Part shown: positions 41,596 through 49,287 of the stretch, piece after piece
Layout of the letters: every line of letters starts with the position of its first letter
Numbering within the stretch: position 1 is the first letter of the stretch
DNA from: Clostridia bacterium
GTDB taxonomy: Bacteria; Bacillota; Clostridia; Christensenellales; CAG-138
Direction: 5' to 3'
Assembly: GCA_017448545.1 (NCBI GenBank)
Contig: JAFSLH010000001.1
Coordinates: 104,213 to 168,212, forward strand
DNA: 64,000 bases
Made by a program: the position numbers and the translations under genes
Notes under the pieces: generated by a model
Seen by the model: only the letters and a program-made list of their open reading frames with translations
What the model was told of the DNA's origin: nothing
Databases searched by the model: none

Positions 41596-42633
41596 TCAAT
41601 CCTCGTAATAGTCGCCGCGCCGATAATCGTACAACACGCCGTCGTACTTCCGCGGGTCCTCCAGCACCTTGCCGCAGCCGATCGCAACGCACGCGACCGG
41701 GTCCTCCGCGACCCAGCACGGCACGCCGGTCTGCTCCGCAATGTAGCGATCCAGCCCGAAGAGCTGCGCGCCGCCGCCGGTCAGGCAGATGCCGCGCGTC
41801 GCAATATCTCCCGCGAGCTCCGGCGGCGTCTGTTCAAACGCGTCCTTGAGCGCTTCCGTAATGTTATGCAGCGGTTCGGCGAGCGCATAGGTCAGTTCAT
41901 TCGACCCGAGTTCCAGCGCGATCGGCAGGCCGCCGCCGAGGCTTCGTCCGCGCACGTCCATTTTCAGTTCCTCCGAGCGCGGATAGGCCGACGCATAGTT
42001 GATCTTCAGCGCTTCCGCCGCGTTCAGGCCGATCACGACGCCGTGCTGCCGCTTGAAGTACCGGACGATCGCCGCGTCGAACTTGTCGCCGCCGAGACGC
42101 AGCGAATCGTGCACGACCGCCTTGCCCATCGACGTGACGACCATGTCGCACGTGCCCGCGCCGATATCGAGTACGATGTTTCCCTTCGGCTCGGTGATGT
42201 CGATGCCGGCGCCGATCGCCGCCGCAACCGGTTCTTCGATCAAAAACGTATACCGCGCGCCCGCGCCCTCGGTCGTTTCGATCACGGCGCGCTTTTCGAC
42301 CTCCGTCGCCATCGACGGAACGGCGACGACCGCCCGCGGTTTGAAGAAGATGCGGCTGCCGACGATACGGTTGAAAAACAGCGTGAGCATGCGCTCCGTC
42401 GCGTCGAAATTCGAGATGACGCCGTCCTGCATCGGCCGGATGATCATCAGGTTGTCCGGCGCGCGGCCGACGAGGTCCTTTGCCTCCTGTCCGATCGCAA
42501 CCATCTTCCCCGTCCCGCGCTCAATCGCCGCGATGCACGGCTCGCGCAGCACGATGCCTTTGCCGCGGATATAGGCGAGCAGGTTGCTCGTGCCGAGATC
42601 CAGACCGATGTCGGATGAATGAAACAGTCCCAT
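41596..42633 (-). CDS. mreB: Rod-shape protein MreB/Mbl
   Basis: A 345-aa bacterial actin. The phosphate-1 motif IGLDLGTSNLLAYI is at residues 9-22, the adenosine and phosphate-2 region DIGAGTCDMVV is near 160, and GGGAQLFGLDRYI is near 290. It guides lateral wall synthesis. AAAGGATC precedes ATG 42633. mreC and mreD, often next to it, are not seen here, so it may be an Mbl/MreBH-type paralogue. Confidence 0.95.
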   Translation of the reverse strand: MGLFHSSDIGLDLGTSNLLAYIRGKGIVLREPCIAAIERGTGKMVAIGQEAKDLVGRAPDNLMIIRPMQDGVISNFDATERMLTLFFNRIVGSRIFFKPRAVVAVPSMATEVEKRAVIETTEGAGARYTFLIEEPVAAAIGAGIDITEPKGNIVLDIGAGTCDMVVTSMGKAVVHDSLRLGGDKFDAAIVRYFKRQHGVVIGLNAAEALKINYASAYPRSEELKMDVRGRSLGGGLPIALELGSNELTYALAEPLHNITEALKDAFEQTPPELAGDIATRGICLTGGGAQLFGLDRYIAEQTGVPCWVAEDPVACVAIGCGKVLEDPRKYDGVLYDYRRGDYYED

Positions 42634-42658
42634 ACTTGATCCTTTCGAACGTCCAAAA

Positions 42659-42679
42659 CAAGGGGATACGCTCCCCTTT
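42659..42679. other. Hairpin in the mreB-ysxC intergenic region
   Basis: AAGGGGA (42660-42666) and TCCCCTT (42672-42678) form a perfect stem with T residues on both strands. It lies 27 nt before the mreB start, so it could be an attenuator in the mreB leader. Confidence 0.4.
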
Positions 42680-42744
42680 TTCTGTGTACCATAATTGTAC
42701 CATCGAGGATTTGGGTTTCGGTGAAGGATTTATGAACAATCTTG

Positions 42745-42773
42745 TTGCGAAATGTGAATTTTCGGGCTATAAT
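42745..42773 (+). promoter_or_regulatory. Promoter of ysxC, leaderless arrangement
   Basis: TTGCGA (42745-42750), a 17-nt spacer and a perfect TATAAT (42768-42773). ATG 42780 begins 7 nt after the -10, where transcription should start. Confidence 0.8.
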
Positions 42774-42779
42774 GGGGAC

Positions 42780-43418
42780 ATGGAACTGAATTTTCGCATC
42801 AAACAGGCCGAATTTGTCACAAGCGTCGGGCTCGGGCAGGGATATCCCGCCCCGCTCGGCGCCGAGATTGCGATCGTCGGCAAGAGCAACGTCGGAAAGT
42901 CGAGTCTGATCAACCGGCTTTGCGGCAACAGCAAGCTGGCCCGGACGTCCTCGCAGCCCGGCAAAACGCGCCTCATCAATTTCTTCTCGATCAATCGCGG
43001 GCAGTTTTATCTTGTCGATCTGCCCGGGTACGGCTATGCCAAGGCGTCCAAGGCAGAGCAGCAAAAATGGAGCGAGCTGATCGAATCGTACCTCGCTTCC
43101 GGCCGCGTCGATCACCTGTTTCTTCTGATCGACATCCGCCACGAGCCGACGCAGAACGACCGGCAGATGCTGCAGTATTTGCTGTACTACAACATCCCGT
43201 ATACGCTGATCGCGACGAAGTCCGACAAGATCGTGAAAAGCCGCCGCCAGGTGCAGGCGAATGCGAACGCGCGGCTGCTCGGCGCGCCCGCCTACGCGAT
43301 CCCGTTCTCCGGCGAAACCGGCGAGGGCCGTGACGCGCTGCTTTTAACGATCGGCGCGCTGCTTTCGGAGCGATCGGATGAAAAACGCGACGAAAACTCC
43401 GTAAAGAATGAAAATTAG
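42780..43418 (+). CDS. ysxC: Ribosome-biogenesis GTP-binding protein YsxC/EngB
   Basis: A 212-aa GTPase of the EngB family, needed for 50S assembly. G1 is VGKSNVGKSS near residue 30, G2-like TSSQPGKTR, G3 DLPGYG, G4 ATKSDK. The family N-terminus (IKQAEFVTS) fixes the start at ATG 42780. Upstream in-frame codons extend into the promoter. No ribosome site precedes the ATG. Confidence 0.94.
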   Translation: MELNFRIKQAEFVTSVGLGQGYPAPLGAEIAIVGKSNVGKSSLINRLCGNSKLARTSSQPGKTRLINFFSINRGQFYLVDLPGYGYAKASKAEQQKWSELIESYLASGRVDHLFLLIDIRHEPTQNDRQMLQYLLYYNIPYTLIATKSDKIVKSRRQVQANANARLLGAPAYAIPFSGETGEGRDALLLTIGALLSERSDEKRDENSVKNEN

Positions 43419-43421
43419 GGC

Positions 43422-43450
43422 TTGACAGAACGGCAACTTGTTTGCATACT
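43422..43450 (+). promoter_or_regulatory. Promoter before the zinc-ribbon gene
   Basis: TTGACA (43422-43427) with a 17-nt spacer to CATACT (43445-43450). Downstream, CTTTGAT (43454-43460) and ATCAAAG (43470-43476) form a dyad in the leader that could be an operator. Confidence 0.6.
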
Positions 43451-43486
43451 ATGCTTTGATACTGATGGAATCAAAGAGGGAACCAA

Positions 43487-43789
43487 ATGGCTTTACGGAA
43501 ATGTCCGAAGTGTGAACTGAACTACCTGCGCGGGAATGAAACGATCTGCCGTGTGTGCGCGGCGGAGCTGGACAAAAAGCGCAGAAAAGAACCCGACCCC
43601 GACGAGATTATTATGTGCTCCGAGTGCGGCGAGCGGCCCGCCCTGCGCGGCAAGGACCTTTGCGAAGAATGCCTGCGCGAGCAAAAGCGGCAGGCCGATC
43701 TGGAACTGCACGCCGATAAGGTCCGCGCCGACGAAGCGGACGATCCGATCGAGGAGGATTTCGGAGACGACGAAGATTCCGAGGAGTAA
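43487..43789 (+). CDS. Small protein with two zinc-ribbon motifs
   Basis: A 100-aa protein not recognised as a named family. Two zinc-binding motifs are seen: CPKC with CRVC at residues about 6-24, and CSEC with CEEC at about 44-63. The remainder is a charged helix with an acidic tail (IEEDFGDDEDSEE). The pattern suggests a nucleic-acid or protein-binding adaptor. GAGGGA precedes ATG 43487. The phosphoesterase gene follows after 26 nt, so they may be co-transcribed. Confidence 0.7.
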   Translation: MALRKCPKCELNYLRGNETICRVCAAELDKKRRKEPDPDEIIMCSECGERPALRGKDLCEECLREQKRQADLELHADKVRADEADDPIEEDFGDDEDSEE

Positions 43790-43815
43790 TTCCCGGAACG
43801 GAAAGCGAGAATCGA

Positions 43816-44520
43816 ATGCCCAAGGTCTACGCCATCGCGGATCTGCATATGAGCCATTCCGTGCCGGATAAGGCAATGGATGTGTTCGGCGCACATTGGG
43901 CAAATCATACCGAGCGGCTTGCGGCTGCGTGGAACGATACGGTGCGGGAGGACGATCTCGTCCTCATCCCCGGCGATATCAGCTGGGCAATGTATCTGCG
44001 CGACGCCGAAGCCGATCTCGCATTTTTGGGCGAACTGCCCGGTACGAAGCTGCTCCTGCGCGGCAATCACGATTTCTGGTGGTCGAGCGTGACGCAGGTG
44101 CGGAACGCGCTCCCGAAAAGCGTCTTTGCGCTGCAGAACGATGTGTTCCGGTTCCGGAACCTCGAAATCGCCGGCACGCGCGGCTGGACGATTCCCGAAA
44201 GCACCGGATTCAAGGAAAGCGAAGACCGCAAGCTCTACGAGCGCGAACTGATCCGGCTCGGCCTTTCGCTGAACGGATTGACCGAGGACGCCGTACACAT
44301 CGTGATGCTGCATTTTCCGCCGTTTTCCGAAGCGGGAACCCCGAGTGCCTTTGTGCAGCTTCTGGAGCCGTATCGCGTCGCTGCGGTCGTCTACGGGCAT
44401 CTGCACGGCGGCAAGGCCCACGCCTCCGCCTTTACCGGCGACTATCACGGGACGGCCTACCATCTCGTCGCCGCAGACGCGCTGCACTTCGTTCCGAAGG
44501 AAATCCTGACCATCGACTGA
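43816..44520 (+). CDS. Metallophosphoesterase
   Basis: A 234-aa calcineurin-like phosphoesterase. Metal-binding motifs appear in order: IADLHMS (residues 7-13), LIPGDISWA, LLRGNHDFWW, MLHFPPF and VYGHLHGG. The length and the WTIPESTGFK segment match an uncharacterised family that is frequent in Clostridia. The substrate is unknown. The ribosome site is weak. Confidence 0.88.
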   Translation: MPKVYAIADLHMSHSVPDKAMDVFGAHWANHTERLAAAWNDTVREDDLVLIPGDISWAMYLRDAEADLAFLGELPGTKLLLRGNHDFWWSSVTQVRNALPKSVFALQNDVFRFRNLEIAGTRGWTIPESTGFKESEDRKLYERELIRLGLSLNGLTEDAVHIVMLHFPPFSEAGTPSAFVQLLEPYRVAAVVYGHLHGGKAHASAFTGDYHGTAYHLVAADALHFVPKEILTID

Positions 44521-44551
44521 CCTCCGAATTGATTGCGTTCCAAACAGAAAA

Positions 44552-44585
44552 CGCGAAGCGTCCGAAAACGCTTCGCGCTGTTTTA
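44552..44585. terminator. Terminator between the phosphoesterase and SH3b genes
   Basis: CGCGAAGCG (44552-44560) and CGCTTCGCG (44569-44577) form a perfect 9-bp stem. CTGTTTTA follows on the plus strand and TTTTCTGTTTGG on the minus strand, so it serves both convergent genes. Confidence 0.87.
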
Positions 44586-44593
44586 TGGAATCA

Positions 44594-46522
44594 TCAGTTG
44601 CTCTTGACATACTTGCTGAACACATACGCCGTGCCGGTGCCGTACTGGATCTTCGTCCAGCTGCCGTAGGTTCCGAGAATCGTCACGGTGACGCCCTTCT
44701 GGATCGTGCCGAGCAGTTTGCTGTCGGACGACGCCTCTGCGCGGACGTTGACCGCCGTCTTGCAGTTATAGATCGTGCCGGTCTTGCCGTCGCTTATCGG
44801 TTCGGGATCGGGCGTTGCCGTGCCGTCGGTCACCTTCGCATAGCTCTTGTGGACGTAGCCGACCGTCTTTTCCCGGTACTGAATCTTCACATAGTCGCCC
44901 GACGTGCCGAGATAGGTGTACTGCTTGCTGCGCGGCGCGGTGCCGATCAGCTTTGCGCTCTTGCTGCCGCCGGAACGCACATTGACCGCGGTATTGCAGT
45001 TGACAATCACGACGATCTTGCCGTCGATGCTCGGCTCCGGATCGGGCGAGGTCGTGCCGGACGAAACCTTGGCGTACTTCTGATGCACATAGCCGACCTG
45101 CGTCGCCGTGTACTGAATCTTATAGTAGTTGCCGACCTTGCCGAGATAGGTGTACTTTTTGCCGAGCGGCGCGACGCCGATCTTCGCATAGCTCGTATCG
45201 CCGCCGGAGCGCACGTTGCAGTCCGTGACGCAGTTTGCGATCGTGACGATCCTGTCACCCGCGGGCTCCGGCTCCACCGTCGTCTCGCCGACCTTGCCGT
45301 AATCGCTGTGGACATAGCCGACCTGCGTCGATGTGTACTGGATCTTGTACCACTTGCCTTCCGTTCCGAGCAGCTGATACACCTTTCCTTTCTTGGCCGT
45401 TCCGAGCTTCGTGCTCGACTTTGACGCGCTCTTGCGCACGTTGACCGCCGTATTGCAGTTGACGATCGTCAGCGTCGCCATCGTCTTTGCGGTGACTTCC
45501 AGCGTAACGTCCGCCGTCGTCAGCGTCTGTTCGCCGGACTTCGTCGCGCGAACCTTCACGGTATCCTTGCCGACGTCCTTGCGCTCAGGCGCAGTCGTCG
45601 TCCAGGTCTTGCCGCCGTCAATCGAATACTCGATCGTATAGCCCTCCGCGCCGGTGACGCTCGCTTCCACCTTGTGCGATTTACCGTCCTGCACAAACGT
45701 GCCGCCCTTCGCCGTCAGCGTCGGGCCCGCAACGATCTCGATCTCCACGGGGCCGGCCGTCAGCGTTTCCGCGCCCGACTTCAATGCGCGCAGCGAAACC
45801 GTCGTCTTGCCGACGTCCTTGCGCGTGGGCGCCGTCGTCGTCCAGGTCTTGCCGCCGTCAATCGAATACTCGATCGAATAGCCGGTTGCGCCGAGCACTT
45901 CCGCCGTAACCGAATGGTCCTTTCCGTCGTGCGCCGTCTTGACGCCGGTCGCTTTCAGCACCGGCTGAATCGTGATCGTCGCCGCAGCTTCGAGCTTCTC
46001 CTCGCCCTTCGTCGCGCGAACCTTGACCGGATACGTGCCGACCGCCGTAAAGCCCGGCGCGTCGCTCACCCAAGTCGATCCGTTGTCGGTCGAATACTCG
46101 ATCGCGTAGCCCTCGCCGTTGGAAACCGAGGCGGAAACGGCGTGCGCGCTGCCGTCATAGGCAAACGTTCCGCCGACCGCGTTCAGCGACGGCGCCGGCG
46201 TGATCGTAAGCGTGACCGTCTTGGTAAGCGTTGCAGCTTCGGGATTGGTTGTATTGACGGCCTTCACCTCAATCGTGTAGGCGCCGACCTCCGTTTTGGA
46301 CGGCGCTTCGGCAGAAAAGCTTCCGCCGTTCACCGCATAGGTAATTTCGTAGGAATCTTCGCCGGCGTTCTCGACCGCTGCCGTGACCGTGTGCGCGCTG
46401 CCGTCCTGCACGAACGTGCCCGCGCCCGTTACTTTGAGCTCCGGTCCGTCGGCCAGCGCCGGGATCGGCATTGCCAATAGCAGCAGCATCGCCGCAAGAA
46501 TGATTCCGAACATCCGTTTCAT
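44594..46522 (-). CDS. Secreted protein with four Ig-like repeats and four SH3b domains
   Basis: A 642-aa exported protein. Residues 1-24 are a signal peptide (MFGIILAAMLLLLAMPIPAL, then A). Four Ig-like repeats follow (about residues 28-350), each with a motif of the type YDGSAHAVSA or QDGKSHKVEA and a segment IEYSIDGGKTW. Then come four SH3b units (about 355-642), each with a NVR core, a GxxGxWxKIQY strand and GYVH. SH3b domains bind peptidoglycan. No catalytic domain is present, so it may be an adhesin or wall-binding scaffold. Repeats 3 and 4 share near-identical DNA. Confidence 0.85.
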   Translation of the reverse strand: MKRMFGIILAAMLLLLAMPIPALADGPELKVTGAGTFVQDGSAHTVTAAVENAGEDSYEITYAVNGGSFSAEAPSKTEVGAYTIEVKAVNTTNPEAATLTKTVTLTITPAPSLNAVGGTFAYDGSAHAVSASVSNGEGYAIEYSTDNGSTWVSDAPGFTAVGTYPVKVRATKGEEKLEAAATITIQPVLKATGVKTAHDGKDHSVTAEVLGATGYSIEYSIDGGKTWTTTAPTRKDVGKTTVSLRALKSGAETLTAGPVEIEIVAGPTLTAKGGTFVQDGKSHKVEASVTGAEGYTIEYSIDGGKTWTTTAPERKDVGKDTVKVRATKSGEQTLTTADVTLEVTAKTMATLTIVNCNTAVNVRKSASKSSTKLGTAKKGKVYQLLGTEGKWYKIQYTSTQVGYVHSDYGKVGETTVEPEPAGDRIVTIANCVTDCNVRSGGDTSYAKIGVAPLGKKYTYLGKVGNYYKIQYTATQVGYVHQKYAKVSSGTTSPDPEPSIDGKIVVIVNCNTAVNVRSGGSKSAKLIGTAPRSKQYTYLGTSGDYVKIQYREKTVGYVHKSYAKVTDGTATPDPEPISDGKTGTIYNCKTAVNVRAEASSDSKLLGTIQKGVTVTILGTYGSWTKIQYGTGTAYVFSKYVKSN

Positions 46523-46660
46523 AAAGTAATAATCCTCCTTCGTTCAGGCATTCGGTTCGGGATCCCCCTCTCCCTTGCCTGCACATACTATACCACGCTT
46601 CGGGACGGAAAGTTGCGTCATAATTGTAATATTTTGCCGTTTCCGAAAGTTTTGCGAAAT

Positions 46661-47725
46661 TCAGACAACGACCTCGTATTCGCCGATTCCGCCGAGCTCC
46701 GCATACCGCCAGAGGTCCGTCGGCGCGAAAATGCCGCGGTCGGTGACCACGCCGCGCACCAGCTCCGGCGGCGTGACGTCGAACGCCGGGTAATAGCCCT
46801 TGACGCCGTCCCGCGCCGTGCGCACGCCCATCGCCTGCAGCACAAAGTCCGGATCGCGGAACTCGATCTTCACGTCCCTGACCGACGGATGCACGAGATC
46901 CGGCGCGCCGGTGACGTAGTACGGGACGCCGAGATAATTGGCGGCGATCGCGATCTGGAACGTGCCGACCTTGTTGATGACGTGTCCGTCCATGCAGATT
47001 GCGTCCGCGGCGGAAGTGAAGACGTCGACGTGCTCGCGCTGCAGCACGAACGCCGGCATATTATCCGTAATCACGGTCACGTCGAACCCCATTTCGTAGC
47101 AGACCGTCGCCGTCAGCCGCGCGCCCTGAAAATACGGCCGCGTTTCCGGGCAGAAAATGCGGAACGTTTTCCCCTTCTGCTTCGCTTCCTTCAGCATCAT
47201 GCCGACGATCGTTTCCGCAAAGCACTGCGTCATAATCGTGCCGTTCTGCGGGAACTGTTCGACGAGGTATGTCGCCATCGTGGCGATCTTCGAATACCGC
47301 GAATTGTTGGCTTCGATCGCGCGCGCCTTGATCGCTTCGGCGACGTTTTCCCCGGAGGCCCACGCCGCTTCGGCGGCTTCCAGCATCGTCTTGCAGATTT
47401 GCCGCATGCGCTTCGCCGTCGTCGGCCGCGCCGTGGAAATGCAGTCCGCCGCCTGCTGCAAAAATGCGCGCTGCTCCGCTTCGCTTCGGTCGCGGCACTC
47501 ATACGCGGCAAGCGCCATGCCCATCGCCGCCGCCGTGTACGGCCCCGCGCTCTGCGTCACCATATCCCGGATCGCCTGCGCCACCTCGCCGTAACGGCGG
47601 CAGGTCACAAACGCAACGGTGCGCGGATAGCACCGGCGGTCCAGAATCCGCACGGCGCCGTCCTCGAACCACGCGATATTCTCATATTGCAGCATGTAAG
47701 CCAATCCCCGATCTGCCCGTTCCAT
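46661..47725 (-). CDS. MtnA-like (eIF2B-type) sugar-phosphate isomerase
   Basis: A 354-aa member of the aIF-2B/MtnA family, which isomerises 5-methylthioribose 1-phosphate and related aldose 1-phosphates to ketoses. It shows ARPTTAKRM near residue 99, a catalytic Cys168 (TIMTQCFAE), RPYFQGARLTA and Asp246 in CMDGHVINKVGT, the counterparts of the two catalytic MtnA residues. The Cys neighbourhood differs from the usual TxCNTG form, so another substrate is possible (5-deoxyribose or ribose phosphate). No other methionine-salvage gene lies nearby. AGGAGG precedes ATG 47725. Confidence 0.8.
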   Translation of the reverse strand: MERADRGLAYMLQYENIAWFEDGAVRILDRRCYPRTVAFVTCRRYGEVAQAIRDMVTQSAGPYTAAAMGMALAAYECRDRSEAEQRAFLQQAADCISTARPTTAKRMRQICKTMLEAAEAAWASGENVAEAIKARAIEANNSRYSKIATMATYLVEQFPQNGTIMTQCFAETIVGMMLKEAKQKGKTFRIFCPETRPYFQGARLTATVCYEMGFDVTVITDNMPAFVLQREHVDVFTSAADAICMDGHVINKVGTFQIAIAANYLGVPYYVTGAPDLVHPSVRDVKIEFRDPDFVLQAMGVRTARDGVKGYYPAFDVTPPELVRGVVTDRGIFAPTDLWRYAELGGIGEYEVVV

Positions 47726-47814
47726 TGCCGTTCCTCCTGTTTGTTCATATTTTTATTTTATCACAGAAAAACGCCGCGCACAAGGGCGCGGCACAGTTTT
47801 CGGGTAGAGAGGCT

Positions 47815-48702
47815 TTATAGCGCGTTGACGGCGCGAACGCCGGCGGCGCTTTCAAAGAACAGCGCGAGCGCGCCGGGGCCGACGTGCGACCCGGTCACCG
47901 GCTCGTAATCGACGAGCAGGATATTGCGCGGCGGGCGCTTGGCCTTCAGCAGCTGAATCAGGTATTCGGCGTCCGCGCGGCATGCGGCGTGCGCGACGCC
48001 GATCGTCTGCCGTTCGGGATCGACGACCAGCTTTTCGTACTGCTCCGCGAGCGCTTCGATCGAATGCCGCCGTCCGCGCACCTTGCCGAACGCGACGATC
48101 CTGCCCTCCTCGTCGCCCTTCAGGATCGGCTTCAGGTGCAGCACCGTACCGACGACGGCCGCCAGGTTGCTGAGCCGTCCGCCGCGTTTCAAAAACAGCA
48201 GATCATCGACTGTGAAAATGTTGAACATCCGTTCGGACAGCCGGTTCAGCCGCTTCGCCGCATCGGAAACATCCATTCCGCGGTCCCGCAGCTCCGCCGC
48301 CCGAATCGCAATCAGCCCTTCGCCGAGCGATGCGCCGCGCGTATCGACGATCTCGATCCTGCGCTCCGGCCAGTCCTCCAGCGCCATTTGGGCGCCGAGC
48401 CGTGCGCTCCGGCACGAGCCGGAGATGCCGGACGACATGCTGACATACAGCACGTCGCGGCCTTCCCGCAGGAAGCGGCCGAACGTCTCCGCATAGGTAT
48501 ACGGGTTGATCTGTGACGTCGTCACCTCCGCATGGCTTTTGAGATCGCGATAAAACGTATCGCCGTCAAACGCGTCGGTGTCGAGGCAGGTATGCTCCTC
48601 CCCGTTGTAATTGTATAGGAACGGAATCACCCATAGGTCGTACTGCTCGACCTGCCGCTTCTGTAAATTGCCGGACGTATCCGTGACCACTGTAAACCGC
48701 AT
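47815..48702 (-). CDS. DegV family fatty-acid-binding protein
   Basis: A 295-aa DegV fold protein. VVTDTSGNL near the N-terminus, SSGISGSCRSA near residue 92, VDTRGASLGEGLIA, and the glycine-rich LKRGGRLSNLAAVVGT are typical. The family binds long-chain fatty acids for FakA. AGGAGGGGA precedes ATG 48702. It lies upstream of the MtnA-like gene on the same strand with a 90-nt gap. Confidence 0.93.
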   Translation of the reverse strand: MRFTVVTDTSGNLQKRQVEQYDLWVIPFLYNYNGEEHTCLDTDAFDGDTFYRDLKSHAEVTTSQINPYTYAETFGRFLREGRDVLYVSMSSGISGSCRSARLGAQMALEDWPERRIEIVDTRGASLGEGLIAIRAAELRDRGMDVSDAAKRLNRLSERMFNIFTVDDLLFLKRGGRLSNLAAVVGTVLHLKPILKGDEEGRIVAFGKVRGRRHSIEALAEQYEKLVVDPERQTIGVAHAACRADAEYLIQLLKAKRPPRNILLVDYEPVTGSHVGPGALALFFESAAGVRAVNAL

Positions 48703-48979
48703 CGGTTGTCCCCTCCTGCTTTGGATTTCGGATCGCGCTTGCGATCGGGTTCATCGTAGCAGCCGCCGCCCGCCCCGTCAACCTACGCGCCGCTTTGGCC
48801 GCTCTCCCCCGAACAACGCGCGCCCTACCGGCGGGAAAAACGGGGTAGAACGGTGAAAACCGGCTCTACGCACGGTAGAATCCGCCTGTTTTGGGCAGTT
48901 TTTTCTTTGTTTTACAAAACCGCATTTTCGGGGGATTTTCGGGGAAATGTATACAGAATGTTCCTATCTGCGCGGGCGT

Positions 48980-49032
48980 ACAACCCCACCGGCCGCCTCG
49001 GCGGCCACCTCCCCTTGCACAGGGGAGGCCGG
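48980..49032. repeat. Double-hairpin interspersed repeat
   Basis: Two adjacent hairpins: GGCCGCC (48991-48997) with GGCGGCC (49000-49006), and CCTCCCC (49008-49014) with GGGGAGG (49022-49028). This combination, preceded by ACAACCCCACC, resembles a short repeat that I recall being scattered in genomes of gut Clostridia. Only one copy is in this window. Confidence 0.6.
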
Positions 49033-49063
49033 GAAAAATTGCTGCTTGTTTTACAAAATCACA

Positions 49064-49092
49064 TGGACAAAGCGGCGCAAATGGGCTATACT
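49064..49092 (+). promoter_or_regulatory. Promoter of the pepF remnant-xylB unit
   Basis: TGGACA (49064-49069), a 17-nt spacer and TATACT (49087-49092), 29 nt before the next start codon. Confidence 0.65.
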
Positions 49093-49121
49093 GATGGCAT
49101 CGAACCGAACAGGAGAACCGT

Positions 49122-49268
49122 ATGCTTGCAAGAAACGAAATCGATCCCCGATACCAATGGGACTTTGGCGCGATCTACCCCTCCTACGCGGCATGGGAAG
49201 ACGCGCTGCAGGTCTTTGCGGACGCCGTAGAGGAGCTTTCTGCTTTGCTCGACGAGCTTGCAAAATAA
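49122..49268 (+). pseudogene. Truncated N-terminus of an oligoendopeptidase F (M3 family)
   Basis: A 48-codon frame with its own AGGAG ribosome site. ARNEIDPRYQWDFGAIYPSY and AAWEDALQ match the start of M3B oligoendopeptidases (pattern R-x-EI-x-x-KYKWDL-x-x-IYPS-x-x-AWE). The frame ends at TAA (49266-49268), long before the roughly 600-residue enzyme would be complete, and no further pepF sequence follows. xylB begins 20 nt later. It could be a deletion remnant or it may have become a leader peptide for xylB. Confidence 0.7.
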
Positions 49269-49287
49269 TTCGGAAAAGGAGCGCCTT

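Larger units (their letters stand above)
48703..49121. other. Intergenic region between degV-like and the pepF remnant
   Basis: No gene is supported in these 419 nt. It holds the ribosome site of the DegV gene (about 48707-48716), a weak dyad with arms GTAG and CTAC around 48845-48875, the double-hairpin repeat (48980-49032), and the promoter 49064-49092. A 125-codon frame across it has no protein-like composition. Confidence 0.6.

Noticed and set aside
42659-42679. A terminator for ysxC or an upstream plus-strand gene
   Set aside because: No plus-strand gene ends there; the hairpin fits better in the mreB leader, so it is listed only as a structure.
48853-49230. A 125-codon frame in the degV-xylB gap
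   Set aside because: It has no ribosome site, crosses the double-hairpin repeat and the promoter, and has no recognisable protein features; the shorter pepF-like frame is better supported.
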